A DNA stretch of 25,542 nt from Sanchytrium tribonematis (lineage: Eukaryota > Sanchytriomycota > Sanchytriomycetes > Sanchytriales > Sanchytriaceae). Below, piece by piece: positions 1 through 11,762 of the stretch. The position numbers were made by a program, and so were the translations under genes. The first letter of the stretch is position 1; each line of letters starts with the position of its first letter. The notes beneath the pieces are model-generated. The model made no database searches, was not told where the DNA came from, and was given only the letters and a program-made list of their open reading frames with translations. The stretch is from positions 1 through 25,542 of the forward strand of contig JADGIG010000066.1 of the NCBI GenBank assembly GCA_018985235.1, written 5' to 3'.

Positions 1-1887
1 TGAAATACGCTACGCATCTCATAAAAACCAGAGTTGACAGTTCCCACAAAACTAGCAGTGCTCTTTTGTCCAGATCTAGAACTGATTTCATCCCCATGAG
101 ACACGTCAATTCCAACAATCATGGTCGGTTCCTTTTGGAATGGACCATAACTGGATTTGTCCAATTCCCAAGCAGCACATCTTTTGCCTTTATTCTAAGT
201 TAAATTACATTACATAACTTAATTTCTCATTAATTTTGAGTAAAAGGTTTGTACAATACTGTGGATTCACAGTAATTCTTCCTCTAATCTCCTTAAATTT
301 AGCGCCATCAAGAAACTGAGTTAAAATAATACTTCCGCCAAAAAAACTTGTAGTCTCAGTCAAACGTTTCATATGATTGTAAACACCGCACGTTTGTGAT
401 GGTGAAATACAAAAGAGAATCTGAGGAATGCTTTTATAAAAGCCACGAGCTGCCGTAGCAGCTTCCTTCAAGGCATTTTCTGCAATTTCCTCAAATTGAA
501 CATATGGTCTATTTGGGTTAATTGGACAATCAATAATAATTGGTTTCCCTCTTGGAAACTGCACTCCGTGGCCTCTGGCCACTTTTTGAATATTCTGAAT
601 AAGATTCTGCTCCACACTTTCCTTTGAGACAAAGTGTGTAAAGTTAACGATGGCATAGCTGGTAATTGCACATGGGAACGCAAACGGTACATTTCTCAGT
701 TCGATAGCATTGCTGCTACCTAAGCGACCGGCTTTACCTTTTACTAAAGGCTTCGGCGGATCTAAAAATCTTCCAGGAATTTTCATCAAATCTCTGTCGA
801 TCGAAAATCTTGTACCATTACGAATTTGAAGGCATTCAGTTTTAAGAGCATTCAGAATATACTTCTTACGATCTTCGGGTCTAAGACAAGTCTCGCGACG
901 GATAGCGTTCACATCCGGTACGGGTTTTTCATATGTTTGATAAGGTGCAATTTTTAACAGCTCCGGTGGATAGAAGGTGTTTTTAGCTTTGTTGACACAA
1001 ACCAAATTGGTTGTGGGGTACCTTAATTTTATACCCTTGCTCTGAAAGTATTGAGCTACTGAAATTTGCTTTCCTTCGCCAACGTCGATCTTAAAATTAT
1101 TTGCATTCAAGTTCGAGATACCTACAATCCTTGCATTTTTCCTCAAAGTAGTATTAGCTAGAATTTCAACTTTAATACCCTTAAACTCTTGCTGTAATTG
1201 TGAAGCGCTTCTTAATTTTGATTCATTGAAGGCGTCGAGCAAATTAATTTCCTTGAAGAAAGTTTTGTATTTTGCATCCACATTTAAAATCAACCCAGAT
1301 TTTGCAACTTTGGTGTTGCACTGAATGCCTTTCATCATGTAAAGGCAAGTATTTCGAACATCGAAAACATCAAGCGGATTGAGCATCCCAACACCCATGA
1401 CTAATCTTTTAAAAGTAGGGTCAAATTTAATTAAAACATCACAAGCTTGCAATAAATCTTGAACCTCGCTACTATCCAAATCAGAATCTGTGTTGAGCCA
1501 TGTAAGTAGATCTTGCAAGTTCCTTTTTACTGTAAACTTAAGCTCCATCGGTACTAAATTTTCTTCGGCTGACTGCGTTTCTCGATTAAATCGCATTCCC
1601 AGCGGCACCTGATATAATTTATCCAAATCAGGTGTGAATGAAATAATCAAGTTGCCACTTGCAAAAACCTTCTCCTTTTTTAAAATCATTTTAATAAATG
1701 CATTAACATGCTCATCCCTCTCCCTCTTTTTCATTGGAACTATAGAACCATCCTTGTCTTTTTTCTCAGTGGCCAGGTGGTAAATATATAAAGGAATCGT
1801 TGGCAATGCCTTAATTTTAACATGGTTGGTAGTCACTAATACTTTTCTACCAGCATTTCCTTCTTCATGAATGGGTCTTGTGGACAT
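1..1887 (-). CDS. AGO: Argonaute paralogue 1 (5' part; C-terminus beyond the left edge)
   Basis: This is a small-RNA-binding effector of RNA silencing. Exon 1 is 1887..214 (558 codons) and exon 2 starts at 194 and runs off the window, joined across a 19-nt intron. The N domain, linker 1 ([15 protein letters not shown]), PAZ (up to about [19 protein letters not shown]) and MID are complete; PIWI is only begun. The MID pocket for the guide 5' phosphate has the usual Tyr, Lys, Gln and Lys, in [11 protein letters not shown] and LLLKIN. After splicing, PIWI opens with the first catalytic Asp in [11 protein letters not shown]. The ATG at 1887 is the first in frame. It aligns along its length with the Argonaute at 3010-5560, intron included, so the two are paralogues. 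The remaining catalytic residues lie outside the window, so slicer activity cannot be judged. Confidence 0.95.
195..213 (-). other. 19-nt spliceosomal intron in Argonaute 1
   Basis: The sequence on the coding strand is GTAATGTAATTTAACTTAG, in phase 0 after an AGT TAT codon pair. Removing it joins KINEKLSY to [10 protein letters not shown] in the MID-PIWI region and restores a continuous Argonaute. Unspliced, the reading frame stops at the third intron codon (TAA). The other Argonaute has a 19-nt intron at the same place. A likely branch-point A is at position 14, followed by CTTAG. Confidence 0.95.
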
Positions 1888-1924
1888 GTCTAATGACTGT
1901 TACAAAAATCTCCGGGTTACGATT
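1888..1924. promoter_or_regulatory. 37-bp divergent spacer between Argonaute 1 and lipoyl synthase
   Basis: Only 37 bp separate the two likely start codons, so this space must contain the 5' leaders and probably a shared promoter, unless the promoters lie inside the coding regions. I see no clear TATA box. The lipoyl synthase frame stays open through the spacer, with in-frame ATGs at 1871 and 1886; using them would overlap the Argonaute start. Confidence 0.5.
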
Positions 1925-2962
1925 ATGTTCTGTCGAATTTTAAGAAATAGAGTGGCCCAATTAAGAGAAACGTTAAAGTCTGATACCACACAATTTGATG
2001 AATTTATAAGAATGGGTCAGAACAGTGCTTTAAAACGAGAGAGATTACCTGAATGGCTCAGGGGAATTAAAGCAAATACAAACTCTAAATTAATTAAAGA
2101 TTTACGAAGCAGATCATTGCACACTGTCTGCGAAGAAGCCAAATGTCCGAATATAAATGAGTGCTGGAGTGGCGGTACTGCCACAATAATGTTGATGGGT
2201 GGGGAATGTACAAGAGCCTGCAGATTCTGCAGCGTCAAAACAAGTCGAAATCCTAAACCATTGGATCCAAACGAACCTCAAGAAACGGCGGAAGTGGTGG
2301 ATAATTGGTACAAAAAAGGATTCAAGTACGTGGTCCTGACAAGTGTTGACCGTGACGATTTAATGGATTTTGGAGCTCATCATTTTGCACAGACTGTTAC
2401 ACAGATATTGTCTACAACACCTAATATGCTTGTTGAATGCTTAGTTGGTGACCATCAAAACGACAAGGACTGTATCAAATTATTGGTCGATTCGAAAATG
2501 CATGTTTTTGCTCATAATATAGAGACAGTTGAAAGATGCACTCCATTTGTTAGAGATAGGAGAGCCAAATACCGGCAATCTATGGAGGTCCTCCAATTTG
2601 CCAAAAGATATAGTTTAAAAGCAAGGAAAGATAGAATGTTGACGAAATCGTCAATTATGCTTGGTTGCGGTGAAACAGAATCCGAGATAATTCAAACTTT
2701 AAGGGATTTAAGAAAACACGATGTCGACGTTGTAACTTTGGGACAATACATGCAGCCCACAAAAGGGCATTTAAAAGTTGTTAAGTATTATTCACCTAAA
2801 GAGTTTAAACATTACGAGAATATTGCAAACGATTTGGGCTTTAAGTACGTTGCGTCTGGTCCTCTAGTTCGTAGTAGTTACAAGGCGGGCGAATATTATA
2901 TCGAAAACATGCTTAGAGGAAATAACAAGCAGAATTTTACAAGTGGTGAAAACAAGTTATAG
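1925..2962 (+). CDS. LIAS: Lipoyl synthase, mitochondrial radical-SAM enzyme
   Basis: Lipoyl synthase inserts two sulfurs into octanoyl groups on the H protein and the 2-oxoacid dehydrogenase E2 subunits, in the mitochondrial matrix. From the ATG at 1925 it has 345 residues, normal for the family. Both iron-sulfur motifs are intact: [12 protein letters not shown] (Cys69, 74, 80) for the auxiliary cluster and CTRACRFC (Cys95, 99, 102) for the radical-SAM cluster. The conserved TSVDRDDL stretch, VGDHQND and the C-terminal RSSY motif are also present. The start at 1925 gives a basic, acid-free N-terminus ([14 protein letters not shown]) that fits a mitochondrial presequence. No intron is needed. 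It sits head to head with Argonaute 1 and tail to tail with Argonaute 2. It implies lipoate-dependent mitochondrial metabolism. Confidence 0.97.
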   Translation: MFCRILRNRVAQLRETLKSDTTQFDEFIRMGQNSALKRERLPEWLRGIKANTNSKLIKDLRSRSLHTVCEEAKCPNINECWSGGTATIMLMGGECTRACRFCSVKTSRNPKPLDPNEPQETAEVVDNWYKKGFKYVVLTSVDRDDLMDFGAHHFAQTVTQILSTTPNMLVECLVGDHQNDKDCIKLLVDSKMHVFAHNIETVERCTPFVRDRRAKYRQSMEVLQFAKRYSLKARKDRMLTKSSIMLGCGETESEIIQTLRDLRKHDVDVVTLGQYMQPTKGHLKVVKYYSPKEFKHYENIANDLGFKYVASGPLVRSSYKAGEYYIENMLRGNNKQNFTSGENKL

Positions 2963-2976
2963 TTTGGAAATTTATC

Positions 2977-2982
2977 AATAAA
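2977..2982 (+). terminator. AATAAA polyadenylation signal of lipoyl synthase
   Basis: A canonical AATAAA lies about 15 bp after the TAG stop, inside the 47-bp spacer shared with the convergent Argonaute 2. Confidence 0.6.
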
Positions 2983-3002
2983 TTTAACTCAAGGAAGTAG
3001 CA

Positions 3003-3008
3003 TTTATT
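3003..3008 (-). terminator. AATAAA polyadenylation signal of Argonaute 2
   Basis: AATAAA on the minus strand begins one base after the TAA stop at 3012..3010. Cleavage downstream would place the 3' end of this transcript within the 3' UTR of lipoyl synthase on the other strand. Confidence 0.6.
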
Positions 3009-3009
3009 T

Positions 3010-5560
3010 TTAGCAGTAAAATGCTCGCTTCAATAGCTCCGGAGAGATTTTGACTGGATCGCCACTTGGTAATGTTGTCTTCTCGTACCGCTTAATACGT
3101 TCAGCCAACAAATCAGCACGTTTGACAACGTCTGGAATGGAAGTCGGTGCAGCACTTCTTTGGAAGGTGTAGCACAAAGTTAGTGTAAGCTTTTGCAACT
3201 CATCGACATCCACGTGGCAATCGTCATGTAAAACTACATATCGTGAAGGAATTGCAGTTCCTTGAAGACCATTATGACTTTGCAAGTAAAATTCGAGAAA
3301 TTTTCCAGTGATTTCACTGTCTACGACTAGCCCATTCTTTAAATTACCATTACGGCTAGTCATATTTGGACCAGGACGCTCAGCAAAGAATCTTGTCTGA
3401 TGGCGTTTAATACAACTAATGAATACCAACTTAAGGTCACTGATATTTAATGCCTTTGCAGCAGCTTTGAATGCCTTAATTTCTTTGACACCAAAAGTCT
3501 CAAATTGGCCTTCGGACAATCCATCACGAAAAATAACCAAGTTTTGAGGAAATCTACCAGCTGCAACTTTGAATTCCTCTAACAATTCTGTAGCTGCACT
3601 TTCAACAACTTCGCTTGTGTCTTCGCCATCAACATTCTTGTAGACATGACGGTAGTCGTAAAATCTTGCATTTACAGTTCCAACAAAAGTTGCTACGCTT
3701 GAATCACCTTGACGAGCACCTATTTCATTGCCGTGACACACATCGACTCCCATTATCATAGTTGGCTCTGTGGAGAACTTTCCAAACAATTTAGAACTAA
3801 ATCTCCAAGCAAAACATCTTCCATTTTTGTTCTAAATTAAATATAATTACAAAGCTTAATTTTTCATTGATTTTTAGTAATAAGTTGGAGCAGTATTGAG
3901 CATTGACTGTAACACGGCCTCTGTTTTCTCTGAACTTTGCAGCATCACAAAACTGAGTCAAAATCAAGTCATTGCCTGAAAAATCTGTAGTCTCTGTTAA
4001 TCTCTTAACATGATTGTACACACCGCATGTTTGAGATGGCGTTATACAAAAGATGATATCAGGTTTTTTCCCATGAGTAGCTTTAGCTTCTTCCACGGCA
4101 TTTGCCATTGCACGTTCTACATCCTCCTCAAAATCAATGTATGGTCGTCTTGGATCGACCGGACATTCAATAATTTTTGGCCTTTGTCGCGGAAGCCCAA
4201 CGGTGTGATTTCTAGCAACAGTTTCCAAATTTCTCAATAAATGATCTTCGATTGTTCTTGGTCTTGTATTATTGCAAAATGTGACCACGGCATAACTCTC
4301 AATATTGCAAGCATTTGAAAATTTCTGATTTCTGGTTTCAATAGCATTGTTATTTTGGTTTAATCTGGCAGGTACCTCGCTAAATAATGGTGCGGGTGCA
4401 TCTAAAAATCTTGCGGGAATTGATAACAATTCTGAGTCAACCTCAAATCCAGAAGCAGCACTTGCTTTCAATAAATTATCTCTCAATTGACTCAAAATAT
4501 ATCTTTTTCTATCCTCAGGATTCAGGCACGTCTCACGTCTAATTTCGGAAATATCTGGAACAGGCTTTTCAAATGATTGATTTGGGGCAATTTTCAAAAG
4601 CTCTGGAGGATAATAAGTATTTTTGGTCTTGTTGACACATACCAAATAGTCTGTAGGATATTTCAAATTGACTCCTTTACTAGCAAAATATTCGTTTACA
4701 CTAATATCAGGCTTTCCCTCCATTTTGATTATAAATTCTTTTGCGTTTTTCTCTGAAAAGCTTACAATCCTTCCATCTTTTCGTTTCGTGGTTTTAGAGT
4801 CAATTTTGACTTGAACATTTTTAAATTCCATAGTCAACTTTTTGTAGTTGTTGTATCCGCTGGCTTTAATTGCCTCGTGTAAATTTAATTCTCTAAATGA
4901 AGTGTGATATTTTGCGTCAACATTTAATAGTAAACCAGATGCGACAGCCTTGGTGTGGCATTGAATCCCTTTATACATTTCAAGGCAACTATTTCTAATT
5001 GTGAATTTAGTATTCGGGTTGAACATTCCAACGCCATAAACCAGACGTTTAAATGTTGGATCACACTTGATCAAAATGTCACATGCCTGTAAAACCTCCT
5101 GTACTTCAGATGGCGTCATTTTCGACCCTGCTTGAGTGTACTCCTTGATCTTTTGTAAATTTCTCTTAACGGTTTTCTTCAATTCCATTTGGACAATTCT
5201 GTCCTCTCTTTCGTTGGTTTCCTTGTTGAATCTTGTACCTTTCTTGACTGGATAAACATCTTCTAAATCTCCATCAAAACTCAAAATCAAGTTGCCACTT
5301 GCAAAAACTTGTTTGTCCAGCTCTTTCATATGTATCAAGAATGCCTCGACATGCTCGTTTCTTTCTCTTTTTTTCATTGGGACTTTATTTCCCTTTTCGT
5401 CGATAGTCTCCAACATCAGGTTATACATAAAGATATCTTTGCTTGGTGTATTCTTGAACTTCACATAGTTTGTCATGACTCTAACTTTATTACCAGCCGT
5501 ACCTGATTTATGTAAAGGTCTTATTAATTCACTTTTGGTGGGTGATTTTGCTTCTGGCAT
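3010..5560 (-). CDS. AGO: Argonaute paralogue 2 (complete, DEDD slicer tetrad)
   Basis: This is a complete 843-residue Argonaute, normal for the family. Exon 1 is 5560..3851 (570 codons) and exon 2 is 3831..3010, joined across a 19-nt intron. The order is N domain, linker 1 (about 155-215), PAZ (about 225-330), MID (about 390-565) and PIWI. Guide 5'-phosphate residues are Tyr515, Lys519, Gln536 and Lys563. The PIWI catalytic set reads Asp600 (GVDVCHGNE), Glu644 (glutamate finger), Asp673 (FRDGLSEGQ) and Asp810, where animal and most plant Argonautes have His, so cleavage activity is plausible. The start is the ATG at 5560, because the frame upstream has only a non-ATG codon. It encodes an RNA-silencing effector; no Dicer or RNA-dependent RNA polymerase lies in the window. 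Confidence 0.97.
3832..3850 (-). other. 19-nt spliceosomal intron in Argonaute 2
   Basis: The sequence on the coding strand is GTAATTATATTTAATTTAG, in phase 0. Removal joins KINEKLSF to NKNGRCFAWRF and restores the PIWI domain. Unspliced, the frame stops shortly afterwards. Position, length and phase match the intron of Argonaute 1, while the interior has diverged, so the intron predates the duplication. Confidence 0.96.
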
Positions 5561-5636
5561 TTCAAGGGGAACAAAAAAAACAAGCCTTTTTTGCAATCAT
5601 GTTACACAGAGTTTTAGTCAAAAATGGGTATATAAT

Positions 5637-7014
5637 TTATTTTAGTGGAAAATACTTCTTGTCTGGTGCATCTGTCACCATTCGAATAACTGAACCTGTG
5701 TTCATTCTATCCATACTTGGCCTGCAACCAAAAACAACTCTAATAGAAGATTCTAAATAAATTTGTCTCTTTCCGTTCAGTTTCTTTAAGCAATAAAACT
5801 TTAGATGAACTGCGTCTCTTAATAAATTTTTATCATAAAATTTTTGTCGCATAAATGTTTTTGAGTCACACGGCATGTCGAGAAAATCATAAGGAACTAA
5901 AAAGACTTTCACCACCATTCCTTCAGAGTTTTTAATAAGCTATATAAGAAAAAATTACCAATTGAATCTGGCCTTTACCTGGTATTTTAAGCCCAGATCT
6001 TAAACATTCTTGGTCAAATAAATCAGAAAACTCATTCAACAGGACGTCGTTGAAGTTAATGTTGCCAGAATAAGGTGTAGATGACTGGTTATTGTCTAAT
6101 TTGTAAAATACACATTCAAATTTGGTATTAAGAGTAGGCAATGAGCGCATTAGTCCTGATTTAGAAGAAGTAAAAGTAATACTGCAGGAGGTATCAAAGG
6201 AAATGGGATTGCTAAAAGGAGCAGGTATCCTTCCGGCTAATAATGATTGCTCAAAAGAGCCAATAAAACTGCCTTTTCTAGGAGATCTGGCTAGAGATCC
6301 ACTGAAACGCCTTTCGGCCAAGTAAACAGGTGCATCTTCTTCGGAAGAAGATGAAGATCCTAAAATATACTTTCTCGCGTCTTTAAAACTATTAGCTAGT
6401 GGCGATGTCGGAGAAGCCCTTGCAAAATTACTACCTCGATGACTAATTGGAATATTGATGCGATTGGAATTAGAAAACTTCTTTTTTTCCAAAGAAAGAG
6501 ATTGTGTTAAAGAGCTTAAAGAATCTAGATTATTAATTTCTCTGAACTGAGAAGCCTCTGGGTATTTGGATATGAATGAAGACGAAATTCCGTATAGTTG
6601 ATCTATCATAATTTGAATTGACCCATGCTCTGTTTGCAACGTATCTATTAGTAAATCGGCATTTTCTTGAAAACAAGGTGTTAATTCATCTAATTTTAAT
6701 TTGCTAGGATTAATCGTAATCAATCCTTTTTGCTGCTGAGGCAAATTAAACTCGTATTTTTCATCATCAAAGCTGACGCAAAATGTCAAATTTTTGAGGT
6801 AAAAAATCCCGGCTTCGATCTGTCGAAGTAGTAAATTATGGTGAATATTGACAGCATTCAAGTCAAATTTACCGTGAATAATATATCTTTCATAAAGCAC
6901 TTTCCGCTGATATATATCTAACTGAAAACTAGAATAGTCAGAGGGAATGTCAATTTTTAGGTCCTGTGAATATATTTCGTTGAACTTTAAATTTAAAAAA
7001 TCTTCCACGGACAT
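5637..7014 (-). CDS. ATOS: Atos-family protein (FAM214/ATOS-like)
   Basis: The protein has about 452 residues: exon 1 is 7014..5959 (352 codons) and exon 2 is 5939..5637, joined across a 19-nt intron. The N-terminal part is divergent. From about residue 245 it shows the Atos core: a GSFEQSLLAGRIP stretch, then IPGKGQIQL just before the intron, then across the junction LIKNSEGMVVKVFLVPYDF, MRQKF, a RDAVHLKFYC strand and IRVVFGCRPS near the end. The low-complexity GSSSSSEED (about 228-236) suggests a phosphorylated linker. Animal Atos proteins are nuclear transcriptional regulators, and fungal relatives are poorly studied; a nuclear regulatory role here is inference. The core motifs make the family call firm. 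Confidence 0.88.
5940..5958 (-). other. 19-nt spliceosomal intron in the Atos gene
   Basis: The sequence on the coding strand is GTAATTTTTTCTTATATAG, in phase 0 after TTG. Splicing turns GQIQL plus a spurious tail into GQIQL-LIKNSEGMVVKVFLVPYD, the conserved Atos core. The likely branch-point A is at position 14. Confidence 0.95.
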
Positions 7015-7175
7015 CGTTTTGAAAAAAATTGGAGAAAATCGCGGGCCAAATATTTTATTTGTAAAATTTGTTTAATAACCAATCAGAGTGATTAGATTAT
7101 ATTGCAAGGATCACACTGACTGATGCGCCAAGGAGGGTCATTCACTAAGTATATATAAGTAATCTTGGTATCGAA
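7015..7175. promoter_or_regulatory. Upstream region of the Atos gene and 3' region of the TPR-LRR gene
   Basis: This 161-bp spacer holds a CCAAT at 7079-7083 and a TATATATAAG run near 7150. Either could belong to the Atos promoter, but both are common in AT-rich DNA. I see no tRNA or other RNA gene. Confidence 0.25.
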
Positions 7176-10399
<3,224 letters not shown>

Positions 10400-10412
10400 G
10401 TAAATCCGTTTA

Positions 10413-11397
10413 CTAAACTGCCTGTTCTTCGGGATATGCGTCTAACTTGGCTCTACTGTTTGATTCTTCTTTGCTAAAGAATGTCTTTAAATAAGCTGAA
10501 GATCTTGCTTGCTTAAAAAATTGATGGTCCAATAGGGTAGTTGCAGTCGGTCGTCTATGAGGATCTCTTTCTAAGCAACTATTGATTAAATCGTGAAAGT
10601 ATTTGCTCATTTTATTTGTGGAGTCAAGCATTGGTGGTGGTAAAACATAATTTAATTTGGCCCTCAATATCTAAATAAATGCTAAATACCTTTAGTGCTG
10701 GCCAGTTTTCAAAGCCAGTTCTGCCGAATGCCAGTTCAACTGCAGTAGCTCCAAAAGAATATATATCGGAAGCAGTTCCGTGTAATGTATGTTGATCTAG
10801 AACTTCAGGACTTGCCCACTCGACTTCACCAACAAAATCAAAGCATTTTTTTCTCATGTGGTGCAAACCTGTTAAGCAAACTTCACCAGTTATGTCAATA
10901 AGTATGTTTTCGCATCGAAGATCATTATGACAGATCTCATCCGAATGTAAATATTCAAGCGCTTTCAAAATTTCCCTTAGAATGGTTGCAACAACAACTT
11001 CAGGGAGGCCAGCTTTATACTCTTTGTTCAGAATGTGTCTACAGCTTCCTAGTCTCATTGGAATGGTTACAATCCACAATCTTTCATTTTCAACGAAGCA
11101 TTTGTAGTATGGTAAAATGTTTGGATGTCTAAGACTCATTGAATTACGAATAGATGTAATTAAATCCTCAAGAAGCGCATAATTACTACATATTGTCAGA
11201 TCTGTGTATTTTAAGGCTACAAATGTCCCTTGAAAACGCGATAAATATAAATATGAAATGTCATCAACACCTCCTAACGGACTAATTAATTCATAGTCTT
11301 TAATTTTAGTGGTATATTTAAGTGCATTTCTTTCTCTTTGATAGGCGAATGTACTAACTAGTCTGTCTCTAATACTCTTTTGTCTTCTTACTGACAT
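10413..11397 (-). CDS. STE20/STRAD-like pseudokinase
   Basis: The protein has 321 residues: exon 1 is 11397..10690 (236 codons) and exon 2 is 10670..10413, joined across a 19-nt intron. It has a full protein-kinase fold with the beta-3 Lys63 in FVALKY. The HRD motif reads HND (ICHNDLRCENIL) and the Mg-binding DFG is replaced by TGL (VCLTGLHHM), which predicts little or no phosphotransfer. The TGL and WASPEVL stretches, then SDIYSFGATAVELAFG, recall animal STRAD (SGL, LSPEVL), an allosteric activator of LKB1 with MO25. The C-terminus (EEQAV) lacks the MO25-binding WEF tail of STRAD-alpha. An LKB1/polarity role is inference; a diverged germinal-centre-type pseudokinase is the alternative. The stops of this gene and ATP synthase beta are 13 bp apart. 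Confidence 0.78.
10671..10689 (-). other. 19-nt spliceosomal intron in the STRAD-like gene
   Basis: The sequence on the coding strand is GTATTTAGCATTTATTTAG, in phase 0 after AAG. Removal gives NWPALK-ILRAKLNYVLPPP, the expected link between helices G and H of a STE20-type kinase lobe. There is also an inner AG at position 8, so the 3' site is chosen by frame and homology. Confidence 0.92.
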
Positions 11398-11433
11398 TTC
11401 AAAATTATTTCAAATCAAGCCAAAAAATCAAGG
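11398..11433. promoter_or_regulatory. 36-bp divergent spacer between the pseudokinase and SF3B5
   Basis: Start codons on opposite strands are separated by 36 AT-rich bases, which implies a shared or embedded promoter. No named motif is visible. Confidence 0.45.
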
Positions 11434-11679
11434 ATGGAACAGCAGAATAATTTTGCAAAGCATGTTCTTAATTCCGATGTAAAATACCAAGGAACAGGGC
11501 ATTCCGACACCACAAAGTACGAATTTATATCGAATATTCACAGGGATACATATAGCACTATTATAGGTAGAGAATTTTACATGACATATATTGGAGTATG
11601 TACCCAACAAACTAAAGAACAAGTGAGAGTGGAAATGCTTGAGCGTTTATTAATACCATGTGGCAGCCAGCCGGAGTAA
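11434..11679 (+). CDS. SF3B5: Splicing factor 3b subunit 5 (SF3b10)
   Basis: SF3B5 is the small subunit of SF3b, the U2 snRNP complex that recognises the intron branch point. The ORF has 81 residues against about 86 in animals. The family signature is clear: KYQGTGHSDTTKYEF, then HRDTYSTIIG, then EQVRVEMLERLLIPCGSQPE. There is no intron. Its last ~95 bp are duplicated, in decayed form, at 13006-13101, and this copy is the intact one. Before that rearrangement its stop probably lay next to the stop of IST3, another SF3b-associated factor. Confidence 0.95.
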   Translation: MEQQNNFAKHVLNSDVKYQGTGHSDTTKYEFISNIHRDTYSTIIGREFYMTYIGVCTQQTKEQVRVEMLERLLIPCGSQPE

Positions 11680-11762
11680 ACTACTTTTCTTTTATCTTTT
11701 TGTTAATGGATTTTTATCAATGTTCCCAAAAACGCATTCCTTAAAAGTACAATTGCCACCGT
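11585..11762. repeat. Left copy of a direct duplication spanning SF3B5 and IST3 3' ends
   Basis: This 178-bp stretch aligns with 13006-13206 in the same orientation, with point changes and small indels. It contains the real end of SF3B5 (to 11679) followed by a broken 3' end of IST3. Near-identical landmarks in both copies are CATATATTGGAGTATGTACC at the left edge, TGTGGCAGCCAGCCGGAGTA in the middle and TTGCCACCGT at the right edge. Confidence 0.93.
11680..11762 (-). pseudogene. Decayed 3' fragment of IST3
   Basis: On the minus strand it reads GGNC, a shortened segment, then KECVFGNIDKNPL before diverging and stopping. The intact gene at 13103-13594 reads GGNCSPELYTYKEYVLGNIDKNPL at this place. 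About five codons after GGNC are missing and the basic tail is shortened. It has no start and no 5' part, so it is a relic. Confidence 0.88.
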
